DNA of 64,000 nucleotides from Dysidea avara (taxonomy: Eukaryota; Porifera; Demospongiae; Dictyoceratida; Dysideidae): NCBI RefSeq assembly GCF_963678975.1, contig NC_089274.1, positions 28,149,053 through 28,213,052 on the forward strand, in the 5' to 3' direction. The notes under the pieces were generated by a model. That model ran no database searches, was not told the DNA's origin, and saw nothing but the letters and a program-made list of their open reading frames with translations. The position numbers and the translations under genes were made by a program. Numbering within the stretch: position 1 is the stretch's first letter; every line of letters starts with the position of its first letter. Shown one piece after another: positions 1 to 11,823 of this stretch.

Positions 1-168
1 ATCAATTTTCTGTACAAAGATGGCCGTAAAGGTCACCAAAGGTCTAATCAGCCATGGCACTATATCTAAAATTACATGTATTGAGGACTACTATTTATGT
101 GGAAAGTTTCATGGCTTCATGAAAAAGTGCACAATATTGCCAATTTTGGGGGCTACGCCGCTATACTA

Positions 169-3100
169 AGTAGTGACAGATACAACTCAATAGTGGCATC
201 GTAACTAAAGGCCACCAGTAGCTAAGTGCCAGTACATTATTGGTGTGGTAATGGCACAGTGATGTGTACACAGTATATGCAAACACAACCTACAGGAGAT
301 GCACAATACTGTAGGAGTATACAAGCCAGGTGAACCAGATAAAGGAAGACAGCCAAGCCAGCCAGAGCCTAGTAAGCTAGGTAAAGGCAAAATGTACAAT
401 AATACAAGAAAACATTTAAAACATACCACACTCTTTACAATACATTAGTACAAACAGACAACCAAACCAACCAGAGCCTAGCAAGCGAGAATAAATATAA
501 AATACAAGACATACGTACATTACAATACAAACAAACATACCTGCAGCTGGCATGTCAATCCTACTCAGGTGTCCTGCAGCCATAAATACACGGAGCGCAT
601 CCACTGGCAGCTGACATGGTGACTTGAGACTTAGTGTGCCAGCTGGCAACACTTTCAAACACAATTGAACAGCAATTTGCTCGTCTAAATAGCCATTTGA
701 ATCTGTTCGATTGGTAGTGGGTATATCACGTGCTGTTTTGATCGGCATTAAATAGAATTGTCATACATTTCTATCACCTCCACGGAAACATTCACCCATT
801 ATACAATTATCTCTTCATACAATATGGATTCTATTCCCAGTGAGTGCGAAGCCTTAAGCCTTGTAGTTTTCTCAAACATAATTTTATTATTTATTAATTA
901 TTTATTTATTTATTTCATTCATTATTAATGACGTAATTTTAACCGCGTTTCGAATTATTCTTAGTACTTGGTTGTATAATTATTATTACTAGGACCGCGT
1001 CACATACAACCAAGTACATACACCAACGTTGCAACCTACTCATTGGGCAAGTAGCTATAACAGTGCCATAGGCAACACTCAGAGCAGTGTGCGTGTACCG
1101 GTGGAAATGATATATATGCATACGTACACAGGTAAGGGAGTTTAACTGGTATCAGAAAACCACAATACTAAAACACAACCTACACAAAAACCAAGTTAAG
1201 TTAGCTATATTGAAAGTAACTATATATTGTAGGTGTGATGTGTCTCTGAAGATGACTCAGCAGTGAAGTGAGGCTATGCAGAATAAGGGATATGGTGAAG
1301 GTACAATTAGCAATTGATCCCAATCAAGCCAATATGGCACAACAGACTCTGTTGTAACTAGAGGCCACTGGTGATGTACCAGTATATCAGCGGTGTGGCA
1401 TTGGTACAGTGATCACAGTCTATAATATTATGCATACAGCCATGCACAACATACAGGAGATAGTTACACATTGTTGTATATGCAGCACTGCATCAGCCTC
1501 TTGTTTAGCTATTACAGACTCACAGTAGAGCAGTAGTTAAGCCAAGTGGAAAATAATTCCAGCCGCTAGCAAGCCAGATGAAGGATGAAGATGTATAATA
1601 AAAATAATTCCAGCCTCTAGCAAGCCAGATGAAGGATGAAGATGTATAATACAACTACGTATTACATTACTCATTACCTTGTTGTTCCAGCTGGTTGTTC
1701 ATGAGCGCATCAGCTGGTGTCATCAGCTGGTTGTTCACTGCATGACGCCTGGAGCGCATATCCTGCACACAAAATGCACAGTTACAAACATTTAAACATA
1801 CTTGTAATGTTGTTGTTTACCAGTAAAGTGGCGCTGGCGCCTGGCCTCTCCGCAGATGTTTACTAATCTTCTCCTTCGAGTAATCTGTAATTAAACAAGG
1901 GTGTGGTGCCAGGCGTTATATAGAATTACACATACGGTAAAGTCATCAGCACGAACAGGCGTACTTATTATACGGTTGTGCCTTGATTCACAGGCGAATC
2001 TATCCCCACTTAGTTCATGTCTCTAGGCCTCGTAGTTTTCTCAAACATTATTTATTATTTATTTATTTATTCATTCATTATTAATGACGTAATTTAACCA
2101 TATTTCGTATTATTCTTAGTACTTGGTTGTATAATTACTAGGACCGCGTCACATACAACCAAGTATATACACCAACGTGACAGCCCCCTGGTGAGGCTAT
2201 TAGGTGGAGAAGGCCCGATCCCCAAATCAACTCAATATGTCACAGTAGTGACAGATACAACACAATAGTGGCATCGTAACTAAAGGCCACCAGTAGCTAA
2301 GTGCCAGTACATCATTGGTGTGGTAATGGCACAGTGATGTGTACACAGTATATGCATACACAACCTACAGGAGATGCGGAGTATACAAGCCAGGTGAACC
2401 AGATAAAGGAAGACAGCCAAGCCAGCCAGAGCCTAGTAAGCTAGGTAAAGGCAAAATGTACAATAATACAAGAAAACATTTAAAACATACCACACTCTTT
2501 ACAATACATTAGTACAAACAGACAACCAAACCAACCAGAGCCTAACAAGCCAGAAAAAATATAAAATACAAGACATATGTACATTACAATACAAACAAAC
2601 ATACCTGTCCTTATGCAGCTGGCATGTCAAACCTATTCAGGTGTCCTGCAGCTATAGATACACGGAGCGCATTCACTGGCAGCTGGCATGGTGACTTGGG
2701 ACTTAGTGTGCCAGTTGGCAACACTTTCAAACACAATTGAACAGCAATTCGCTCATCTAAATAGTGCCATTTGAATCTGCTCAATTGGTAGTGGGTATAT
2801 CATGTGCTGTTTTGATCAGCATTAAATAGAATTGTCGTACGTTTCTATCACCTCCACGGAAACATTCACCCATTATACGATTATATTTTCATACAACATG
2901 GATTCTATTCCCGGTGAGTGCGAAGCCTTAGGCCTTGTAGTTTTCTCAAACATTATTTATTAATTATTAATTAATTATTTACTTATTTATTCATTCATTA
3001 TTAATGACGTAATTTTAACCGCGTTTCGTATTATTCTTAGTACTTGGTTGTATAATTACTAGGACCGCGTCACATATAATCAAGTACATACACCAACATG

Positions 3101-4110
3101 ACAGCCCCCTGGTGAGGCTGTTAGGTGGTGAAGGCACGATCCCCAAATCAACTCAATATGTCACAGTAGTGACAGATATAACACAATAGTGGCATCGTAA
3201 CTAAACGCCACCAGTAGCTAAGTGCCAGTACATCATTGGTGTGGTAATGGCACAGTGATGTGTACACAGTATATGTATACAAAACATACAGGAGAGAAAT
3301 ATACATTATTGCAGTATTGTATACAGCAATACATTACAGGCAACATCACCAGATAAAAATTATTAGCCAATATACAGCACAGTATATCAACATCAACTAG
3401 AGCTAAATAAGGTTCATCAGTGGTGTAACAATGGCAGTGATGGGTGACACATAATTATGCATACACAACTTGCAGGAGATAGCTACGCAATACTGTAGGA
3501 GTATGCAAGCCAAATGAACCGGATAAAGGAAGACAGCCAAGCCAGCCAGAGCCTAGTAGCTAAGCCAGGTGAAGGCAAAAAAGATTAAACACGTATTGAA
3601 TTGCACAAAAGAAGTTTGCCATGCCAGCTGCACAAGACAAGATTGTTTACTTGCATTTTATAGGTAACCGTATTGTAAATACGTAGCACAGCATATGTTT
3701 TCTTGTATTGTTCAATTACATATTACAGTTATGTGAATGAATCCACTGGCAGCTGGCATGGAGACTTGAGACATTACAAACATAAAAATTTACTTGTAAT
3801 CTTCTTCTTTATGTCTCCTGCTGTCACTTCACAGACATCGCTAATCTTCTCCTTCGCGAAATCTGTAAATAAGCAAGGGTGTGGTACTGGGCGTTATATA
3901 GAATTACACGTATGGTCAAGTCATCAGCATGAACGGGCGCGACAATTATACGTTTGTGCCTTCATTCACAGGCGAATCTATCCCCGGTTAGTTCATGTCT
4001 CTAGACCTCGCAGTTTTCGAGAACATTATTATTATTTAATCATTATTATTTTTTTATTTATTTATGACATAATTTTACTGCATTTCGTATTATCTTTTGT
4101 ACTTGGTTGT
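169..4110. repeat. Tandem array of about 0.92-1.1 kb units
   Basis: Units starting with AGTAGTGACAGATA begin at 169, 2244 and 3165, with a diverged unit between about 1310 and 2240. The last two starts are 921 bases apart. Each unit contains a block with CAGTGATGTGTACACAGTAT, a block near TTTCTATCACCTCCACGG (units 1 and 3), a (TTTA)n-like tract and a palindrome. The fourth unit breaks at about 4110 where a LINE end begins. No unit holds a convincing ORF; short ORFs here shift frame between copies. Confidence 0.85.
964..1017. repeat. Palindrome in tandem unit 1
   Basis: GTACTTGGTTGTAT on the left pairs with ATACAACCAAGTAC on the right across a loop that contains TAGGACCGCGTCA. The same palindrome recurs at 2119-2166 and 3040-3087, and its left half alone at 4099 and again at about 41984. 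Conservation of the arms while the loop changes length suggests it is an end or a functional part of the repeat. Confidence 0.85.
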
Positions 4111-4570
4111 ATAATTATTATTATTATGTGTAAAAGGAAAGAAGGCAGTAAAAAAGTCTGTAATACCTTATCATTACAAAAAAAAAGGTTAACTTAAGAC
4201 TAAAGGTAGTACAATATAAATAAAAATCAATTTGAGTCATTTGATCTGAGAAGAAATCATCAAGCTGGTTCTTAAATACATTTAGAGACTGTGCCGTAAC
4301 TACATAATCTGGTAAACTGTTCCAAGAATTTACTGCTCTTACTGAAAAAAAGTGACATCTTGCCCTGGTGGTAGCATGGGGCTTGTATAGCTTGTACATG
4401 TGGCCTCTAGTAGAAGTGACTGAGGAGATGATAAAAAGGTCAGAAAAATCAATGCCACTATCATTGTTAACAAGACAGTATAGTAGTATCATATCACCTC
4501 TTAGTCGACGATATTGCAATGAAGGTAAGCCCAGTATACGTAAACGTTCTGTGTAAGGGGTGTCTTTCAA
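4111..4570 (-). pseudogene. LINE (non-LTR retrotransposon) 3' end, truncated reverse-transcriptase ORF
   Basis: The minus strand encodes the C-terminal end of a non-LTR retrotransposon ORF: YTERLRILGLPSLQYRRLRG, then DSGIDFSDLF, VTSTRGH, and SWNSLPDYVV. The RRLRGDM and WNSLP blocks are typical of the region after the reverse transcriptase in many animal LINEs. The RT core is missing, so this is a 5'-truncated copy. At its 3' end (low coordinates) is a TAA-type repeat tail at about 4111-4127. It sits on the right half of the palindrome of the fourth tandem unit, so it inserted there. Confidence 0.85.
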
Positions 4571-4990
4571 GCCAGCAAGTGTTGGCTTTAATTAATCCGG
4601 GTCACATCCGGGTCAAATCCGGGTCAGTGGGTCATCCAGGTCAGCAGTAGTGACCCGGTTTCAACGCTGGTGCTGACACAAAATCAAATATTTTCGAACT
4701 CCTCTTGCTTTGGGGATCACAATGCTACCGAGATTTTTGCTGTTAGCACCTTCCTTCCTTCACCACAAAACAAGTGTTCAAAAAATTACAGATTTTTCTT
4801 TAAATTCTGTAAATATTTTACCCGTTGCATTTATTGCATTCTACCATAAAATTAGGTTTGTGCTAACATGAGGAATTCTTGCAGATCAGGTCATAAATGG
4901 TTTCTAAAAAATAACCCAGCTGAGAAGGTGCCTGATTTTTATGTAACTTGCTACAGCTAAATCACATACAAAATGACATAAGCACATACA
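4571..4990. other. Stretch without recognised genes
   Basis: Upstream of the LINE fragment there is a short direct repeat of CCGGGTCA-type units (about 4597-4660), perhaps part of the LINE 5' side or of its target. The rest is AT-rich and shows nothing I recognise. Confidence 0.5.
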
Positions 4991-4997
4991 AACATAC

Positions 4998-5184
4998 CTG
5001 CACCAAAAGTACAAAACTTCTCTAGTGTTTCAGCATCATTCCTTATTGCAGCCATGTGTAGAACATTAAGCTGCTCACTATCTCCTATTGCGTTAATTAG
5101 GTTTTTCCTTTCCTCATCAGGCCTGTTTTCTAAATATGATATCCATTGTTTAAGTGCACTATCCTTCTTTCCATCTTTCACTGC
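4998..5184 (-). CDS. Gene 2 exon: ankyrin-type segment, probable TRPA paralogue
   Basis: A 187-base exon between a TTGTAG acceptor and a GTATGT donor. It reads AVKDGKKDSALKQWISYLEN, then a linker, then LNVLHMAAIRNDAETLEKF and CTFGA, with one base left over. NVLHMAA.RND...L is the core of an ankyrin repeat. N-terminal ankyrins after a short leader are the TRPA layout, and the gene lies in the same orientation as the TRPA-like gene to the right, so a tandem paralogue is likely. An unrelated ankyrin protein cannot be excluded because its membrane part lies off the left edge. Confidence 0.72.
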
Positions 5185-5793
5185 CTACAAGTATATGAAT
5201 TGTATAGCAAATTATTCACACGTATCCAAACACCTAAATAGATTTTTAGTACAATATGCATTAACAGGAAATGCTCCTTTATTATTTGTACAATGTAATG
5301 TTAACCTAAACTGTCATTGTAAGTTATTTGTACATTAAATAGCAAATTTGGTAGGTTGCAAGTTCTATCTACTCTTTCAAGTATTGTCAAATCCTTAATT
5401 CTGTCTTTATACAATATACCCAAGCAACCTTAGTAGTTCTTCCCTAAAGACTTGGGATAAACTGTCCCTATCCAAATAGTTAACATTTTTGGAGAATAAC
5501 TATTTAGATCCCGCACTATCACAAGGTGAATAGAGGTATTGCAGCTATAGTGCCATGCAACTGCAGACCTAAAACAACTACACAAATAGTTCTGCATGAT
5601 ACTATCAGTTCTAATAATGGACTTAAAGGATACTAAAATTGTTGGTGAACTACTATTGAGATATTCTAATAAAGTACTCACTTTGAGCAGTGCAACATAC
5701 TAAACTTTAAATACTCATAGTGTACCATATAGGGCAATGTTTCAATGGGTTAGTTTTCATGGTTTTGTCTTCAACTACAAATTTTTTCCTACA

Positions 5794-6640
5794 TCAAGAC
5801 ACACAGTAGTGTGTCTTGCGGCCCAAGAAGCCGGCGCGCCACACCCGTGAGTATATTGACAGGAAGATCGAAAACGTCATTTTCACACCTTTGTATCTCG
5901 GTGATCACTTATCTGATTGGAACCAAATTTACTACACAGTTGCCCGCCAGCCAGGGGAGTCTACATTCCAAATTTGAAGGAAATCGCTCCAGCCATTTCC
6001 GAGATACGAGCTGCCAAAGTTTCGGTTTTTTTTTCTTCGTTTTTTTTTTCTTCTTCGTCTTTTCACACACTTGCAAAAATTGCTATAACAAGCAAACGCA
6101 TACTCCGATCGCCATGAAATTTGGCACACAGAAAGGGAGTCCAAAGGCGAATCCTAGCATCAAATTTGGTACAAATCTGATGAATGGTTCAGGAGTTATG
6201 ACCGATTATTCGCGTAAAACAAGATCGATTTGTTGTCACGCCTACAGGGTAAACCGCTTCATGGAATGAGTTGAAAATTGCTATGTAGATGGAGTAACCA
6301 TCGTAGGAGTGCCTTTTGGTGGTTTGAAAGGAATCGAGATAAAGACCACGGAGATATGACACAAAACCCAACCTGTGTCACAATTACGCGATCGATTTTT
6401 ATGAATAAAAAAGTATTAGTTTTCACGCCTACTAGGCAAACCGCTTAGAGCAATGAACTGAAAATCGGTGTATAGCTGGAATAATCGTCATAGAAAGTCC
6501 TTGCAGTAGTACAGAAGAATCGGATTACAAACCACTGAGTTATGATTCTAAAGCCAACTCCGTGTAGCAAATGCGAGATCGAGATACTATAATAGAACAG
6601 TCACCCTAATAGAACATTCGGCTAATTATTTACTCCATTA
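5794..6640 (+). mobile_element. Composite repeat copy A: head region with terminal hairpin
   Basis: The copy starts TCAAGACACACAG after ACA. Bases 5795-5818 form a hairpin with a 10-bp stem (CAAGACACAC / GTGTGTCTTG) and a 4-base loop. After it come GGCCCAAGAAGCCGGCGC, a TTC/TTTC-rich tract near 6025-6065, a block CACGCCTACAGGGTAAACCGC, and the boundary motif GATACTATAATAGAACAGTCA at the junction to the satellite. The same blocks appear in the same order near 42001, 62883, 12819, 61513 and, reversed, at 56187. No transposase is encoded. Confidence 0.85.
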
Positions 6641-6649
6641 TAGAATTTT

Positions 6650-9255
6650 ATTAGATCACAAGTTATTCTGTAGGGAGTTCAGCTGCAAACAGTTAATCTT
6701 ATAGACAGTTCAGCAAGAAGCAAGTCACCATGTGGAGAGTTAAGCAAGTATATCACTATAGAGATTCAGAACATTACAAGTCACACTGAAGAAAGTTCAG
6801 CTATAAACAAGTCATGCACCCTGTAGAGAATTCAGCTACAATTAAGTCACTCTCTAGAGAATTCAGCTACACAGAATTCAGCTACACACAAGTCACTGTG
6901 GAGAGAGTTCAGCTACAAACAAACTACCCTGTAGAGAGATCAGCTACAAATAAAACACTTTGCAGAGTGTTCAGCTACAACAAATCAACCTTTAGAGCGA
7001 TCAGCAATGAACAAATCAACACAAATCTACCTGTAGAGAGATAAGCTAGAAACAAATCACCCTGTAGAGAGTTCAGCTACAAAAAATCACCCTGTAAAGA
7101 CATCAACTAGAAATTAGACACAATGTAAAGAGTTCAGCTACAAGCAATCACCATGTAGAGAGTTCAGCTAAAACAAATCAACCTGCAGAGAGATCAGCTA
7201 CAAACAAATCACCTTATAGACAGTTCAGCTACAAACAAATTACACTGTAGAGAGATCGGCTACAAACAAATCAACCTGCAGAGAGATCAGCTACACACAA
7301 ATCAACTTGTAGAGAGATCAGCTAGAAACAAATCAACCTGTAGAGAGATCAGCTAGAAACTAGACACAATGTAAGGAGTTCAGCTACAAGCAAATCACCC
7401 TGTAGAGAGTTCAGCTACAAATAAACCAACCTGTAGAGCGATCAGCTAGAAACAAATCACCCTGAAGAGAGGTCAGCTACAAAAAATCATCTTGTAGAGA
7501 GATCAACTACAAACAAAACACTTTGCAGAGAGTTCAGCTACAAACAAATCAACCTTTAGAGCGATCAGCAACAAACAAATCAACCTGTAGAGAGATCATC
7601 TAGAAACAAATCAACCTGCAGAGAGATCAGCTACAAACAAATCAGCTTGTAGAGAGATCAGTTACACACAAATCAACCTGTAGAGAGATAAGCTAGAAAC
7701 AAATCACCCTGTAGAGAGTTCAGCTAAAACAAATCAATCTGCAGAGAGATCAGCTACAAACAAATCACCTTATAGATAGTTCAGCTACAAACAAATTACC
7801 TTGTAGAGGGATCGGCTACAAACAAATCACCCTGCAGAGAGATCAGCTACACACAAATCAACTTGTATAGAGATCAGCTACAAACAAATCACCCTGTATA
7901 GAGATCAGCTACAAACTAGACACAATGTAAGGAGTTCAGCTACAAGCAAATTACCCTGTAGAGAGTTCATCTACAAACAAATCAACCTGTAGAGCAATCA
8001 GCTAGAAACAAATCACCTTAAAGAGAGGTCAGCTACAAACAAAATACTTTGCAGAGAGTTCAGCTACAAACAAATCAACTTTTAGAGTGATCAGCAACAA
8101 ACAAATCAACTTGTAGAGAGATCAGCTACAAACAAATCAACCTGCAGAGAGATCAGCTACAAACAAATCAGCTTGTAGAGAGATCAGTTACACACAAATC
8201 AACCTGTAGAGAGATAAGCTAGAAACAAATCACCCTGCAGAGAGTTCAGTTACAAGCAAAACACCCTGTAGAGAGTTCAGCAACAAAGAAACCACCATGT
8301 AGAGTTCAGCTGCAAACAAATCACCTTATAGAGAGTTCAGCTACAAACAAATTACACTGTAGAGAGATCGGCTACAAACAAACCAACCTGTAGAGAGATC
8401 AGCTAGAAACCAGACACAGTGTAAGGAGTTCAGCTACAAGTAAATCAGCCTTAGAGAGTTCAGCTAAAACAAATCAACCTGCAGAGAGATCAGCTACAAA
8501 CAAATCACCTTATAGACAGTTCAGCTACAAACAAATTACACTGTAGAGAGATCGGCTACAAATTAATCAACCTGCAGAGAGATCAGCTACACACAAATCA
8601 ACTTGTAGAGAGATCAGCTACAAACAAATCACCCTGTAGAGAGATCAGCTAGAAACTAGACACAATGCAAGGAGTTCAGCTACAAGCAAATCACCCTTTA
8701 GTGAGTTCAGCTACAAACAAATCAACCTGCAGTGAGATCACCCACAAAAACGCACCTTGTACAGAGTTCAGTTACAAACAAATTACCCTGTAGAGAGATC
8801 AGGTAAAAGAATTCACCTTGTAGAGAGTTCAGCAACAAAGAAACCACCATGTAGAGAGTTCAGCTGCAAACAAATCACCCAGTAGAAAGATCAGCTAGAA
8901 GAAGTCACCTTGTAAAGAGTTCAGCTACAAATAAACCATCATGTACAGAGTTCAGCTACAAAGAAACCACCATGTAGAGTGTTTAGCTGCAAAAAATCAC
9001 CTGTAGAGAGTTCAGCTAGAAACAAATCACCCTGTAGAGAGATCAGCTAGAAGAGGTCACCTTATAGAGAATTAAGCTACAAAGAAACCATCACATAAAG
9101 AGTTCAGCTGCAAATAAATCACTTGTAGAGAGTTCAGTTACAAACAAATCACCCTGTAGAGAGATCAGCTAGAAGAAGTTACCTTGTAGATAGTTCAGCT
9201 ACAAACAATTCACCCTGTAGAAAGATCAGCTAGAAGAAGTCACTTTGTAGACCTT
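6650..9255 (+). repeat. 31-bp satellite array of composite copy A
   Basis: About 2.6 kb of tandem 31-bp units of the type GTTCAGCTACAAACAAATCA followed by CCCTGTAGAGA, roughly 80 units. Two flavours occur: GTTCAGCTACAA and GATCAGCTAGAA. Larger blocks recur, for example around 7130-7390 and 8450-8690, indicating growth by segmental duplication. All units contain AGCT and TGTAGAGAG. It is not a CRISPR array because the whole unit repeats without unique spacers. Confidence 0.95.
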
Positions 9256-9279
9256 ATAAAGTACAAAACAAAGTGAAAT

Positions 9280-9547
9280 CCACACAAACTAGCCAAGCTG
9301 TGAAAAAATGGTGCAGCCTTAAAAGGTCTAGGTGAAAAAGTTGTGAAATCAAAGGTGGCGGCCAAGAAATGGCTGCAATGATGTTAATGCTAAAAAATTT
9401 TTAATAATGGCTGTGTGCATTGTTAAAATTTATTAGCATTAACATCATTGCAGCTATTTCTTGGCCGCCAGCTTTGATTTCACAACTTTTTCACCCAGGA
9501 TTTTTAAGGTCACACCATTTTTTCATAGCTTGGCTGTCTTTGTGTGG
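9280..9547. repeat. Long foldback (hairpin) of composite copy A
   Basis: CCACACAAACTAGCCAAGCTG at the left pairs with CATAGCTTGGCTGTCTTTGTGTGG at the right, and the inverted match runs inward through GGCGGCCAAGAAATGGCTGC to a centre near 9410. This would fold into a hairpin of about 130 bp per arm. A related but better kept foldback ends copies B (44547-44873) and C (53408-53736). Confidence 0.85.
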
Positions 9548-9711
9548 ATAGGCTATTTTCATAATTTTTTGTAATACTCTAATAGAGCACACATTTTTCT
9601 GAGTACTTCAATACAAAAATTTCCACTGATAGATCTACGAGTTATCATTCTAGTGTACTAAATCACAACTTTCATTTATAAGGTAGAAATTAAGTGAGGT
9701 GAGCAACTGAC

Positions 9712-9800
9712 AGCAGTGGCAGAGTAGTAAAGGGCTTGGGTATATAGATGTGAATATCCCTGGTTCGAAACCTGAGAGAAAAATTTTCCAATGTTTATTT
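9712..9800 (+). promoter_or_regulatory. tRNA-like Pol III promoter (SINE head or tRNA relic)
   Basis: TGGCAGAGTAGT at 9717-9728 fits a Pol III A box and GGTTCGAAACC at 9762-9772 fits the B box exactly, at tRNA-like spacing. The surrounding bases do not form a good cloverleaf, so this is not an intact tRNA. It is more likely the head of a tRNA-derived SINE or a tRNA pseudogene. A short A-rich stretch follows, but no clear 3' tail or target duplication was seen. Confidence 0.6.
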
Positions 9801-9839
9801 GCACACGTTTTTTTACTTCTCGGTGACTGTTCTATTAAA

Positions 9840-10368
9840 GTATTTCAATTGCACTTTTTTCATATGTTTGGTTTTGCTTTATATCTCCTTAGCTAATACT
9901 CTCAGTACTTTCAAACCACAAAAGTTTGCACTACAATAGTAACTTTATGTACAGACTGATTTTTAAGTTATTCAGTCAAGTGGATTACGCTGTAGGCATG
10001 AAAACAAATTACTTTTGCAATTTTCAAAATCACGCATAATTCTGTTGTTCTTAGTTTAATCTGTACAAAAATTGGGCTGTAAATGTGCTTTTACTGCCCT
10101 TCAAACTTGAAATCAATTGACTAAAACATGTGCGAGTTATAGCAAGTGGAGTGAAAAGAAGAAAAAGAGGTAGAAGGATTTAACTCAAATTTGAAATAGG
10201 AGGTGCCCTACCCCGAGGGAGTTTCCACAGCAAAACTGGTTAATTTCCGTTCAGGCACTATTGAGCTATGAATGCATGAAAACACCGGTTCCTGTAAAAT
10301 ACACACTTGTCTGTCACACATCCACACTAACTGTACTTGGTTGCACGACACACTATCATGTGTCCTGA
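9840..10368 (-). mobile_element. Reversed head fragment of the composite repeat family
   Basis: Read on the minus strand it starts at 10368 with TCAGGACACATGATAGTGTG, preceded by A, a diverged version of the terminal hairpin, then GTCGTGCAACCAAGTAC. Further in lies a counterpart of the TACAGGGTAAACC block (about 9985-9995). It faces copy A, so 5794-10368 is bounded by inverted heads. Whether it is one element or a separate solo head is unclear. Confidence 0.6.
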
Positions 10369-10818
10369 TAAAGATGTAATGAAACCACTGTTAAATATTA
10401 AGCATTGAATGCAATAGTTAACAATATACCACAAAAAGGACAGACAGACAAAGCCATATGTAATTTGCATATATAATGTACCATTCACTTATAATAGGCA
10501 CTACTATATACTAGTTGAGGCAATAGCTCTATACTAACTACTATACATTTAACAACAACATGATTAAGTTGTTTATTGCTGACTGCCTATAATTTTATAC
10601 ACAGTACATACATAGCTAAGCTATCATGCCTTTCAACATTAGGCATATCCCACTAGACACATGGACAATGTAAATTATCAAAATTTTAGTACAGTACTCC
10701 AAGACACTCCTTCACTATTACAGTTCATACATTATGCACTTTTGTTAAGTATCATTGACCTGTTACACTGTTAAGAGTATATCAACTAAAATATTAGCAA
10801 AAAAAAACTAAACTACTA

Positions 10819-11106
10819 TAGACCTTATTCATTTAGAACAGTAAGCGCCCTCTGATGTCACGCGAAGCCATACAAGGCACTCTATTTTCCATGGTGATGG
10901 TTTTTCGGACGCCATTTTGAGTTCTAAAACTGGGCGAGCACAACGGTTGCTATCATGTTACCATAGTTATGGTACTGCAAATGGCGAATTTGGCGGAGAA
11001 TTGTGATGTTACTATGGTTTTGGTATTGCAAATGGCGAATATTGGCGGACAACTCCTTCGCAACGGGTTATAAGTGCTATGAAATTAATTTAGTGAATAA
11101 GGTCTA
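10819..11106. mobile_element. MITE with TIR beginning TAGACCTTATTCA
   Basis: TATAGACCTTATTCATTTA at the left end pairs with TAATTTAGTGAATAAGGTCTATA at the right end, giving about 20-bp terminal inverted repeats flanked by TA. The interior has two tandem copies of a block with GGTA(C/T)TGCAAATGGCGAAT. No ORF. It lies within intron 1 of gene 2, directly next to the hAT-type MITE. Confidence 0.75.
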
Positions 11107-11116
11107 TACTGACAAT

Positions 11117-11510
11117 TAGTGCTGGGCGGTATTGAAAAATAGCAAACAGTATACCTTCCATAAAAAGTATCATGGTATTACTAAATATCGCGGTATTAAA
11201 GTAAAAGCCATTAGTATTAAAGTAACTGCCATTTACCTCAACAAAAGCACCAAATGGTAGGTCAGCAAACCTCAGGTACAAATTACCACAAACAAACTTG
11301 TTTACATAGTTTGGTTAGCTGACTACATCAGCACCTGCCTACAAACATTGTCACATGTCTGGCTGCCTTCTAAATATGGGATGAAACAAGCCCACAGGGA
11401 GGCCATAGTGCCCATACGGTATGGCAGTATTAAAAAAATCAGGCGTATCAAAACTGGTATGACTTAAATATCACAGATTACTAACAATACCGGTATATCG
11501 CCCAGCTCTA
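11117..11510. mobile_element. hAT-type MITE with 8-bp target duplication CTGACAAT
   Basis: The element starts TAGTGCTGGGCGGTAT and ends ATATCGCCCAGCTCTA. It is flanked by perfect copies of CTGACAAT at 11109-11116 and 11511-11518. Eight-base duplications and short TIRs of this type are the signature of the hAT superfamily. At 394 bp and without an ORF it is non-autonomous. It lies inside intron 1 of gene 2, 61 bases from the donor of the ATG exon. Confidence 0.88.
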
Positions 11511-11571
11511 CTGACAATGGTTGCAGTCATAATTTATAACATGCACACAAATACATATAACAGCAGCTAAC

Positions 11572-11642
11572 CTGAAGTAAAGATTTTACTAGTGGTTCTT
11601 GAGGAACAGGTGATGAGTCTAAGGGAACAGTAGATGCCATAC
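11572..11642 (-). CDS. Gene 2, first coding exon (ATG at 11640)
   Basis: After a TTGTAG acceptor at 11643-11645 the exon has two untranslated bases and then ATG. It reads MASTVPLDSSPVPQEPLVKSLLQ and ends in phase 0 at a GTTAGC donor. The next recognisable exon on the same strand (5184-4998) starts in phase 0 with AVKDGKK, so the join LLQ-AVKDG is in frame, a usual lead-in to an ankyrin region. An acceptor directly before the ATG implies a separate 5' untranslated exon upstream. This exon was found by eye and has no independent support. Confidence 0.6.
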
Positions 11643-11823
11643 CTACAATGGGACATACACATACACAATGAACCCAGAGACATGCACTTGATAGGTACTA
11701 CACCAAATACAATAAACTGTTGATAAGGCACTGTTATGATTAGATGTGACAAGTTTTTCTGCCACACATTATAAGCATTTTATTGGTATTAGTTGCTATA
11801 TAATCAGAATCAGTTGCAACATA

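Noticed and set aside
205..748. Minus-strand ORFs of 74 and 110 codons with a GSGW(L/F)GCL motif
   Set aside because: They lie in a tandem repeat, and the other units break the frame.
5811..6269. 152-codon ORF in the head of copy A as a transposase
   Set aside because: No catalytic motif, low-complexity Phe/Ser run, and not open in copies B and E.
6650..9255. CRISPR array
   Set aside because: The full 31-bp unit repeats without unique spacers, there are no cas genes, and the DNA is eukaryotic.
9712..9800. Intact tRNA gene
   Set aside because: A and B boxes are present, but acceptor and anticodon stems do not pair.
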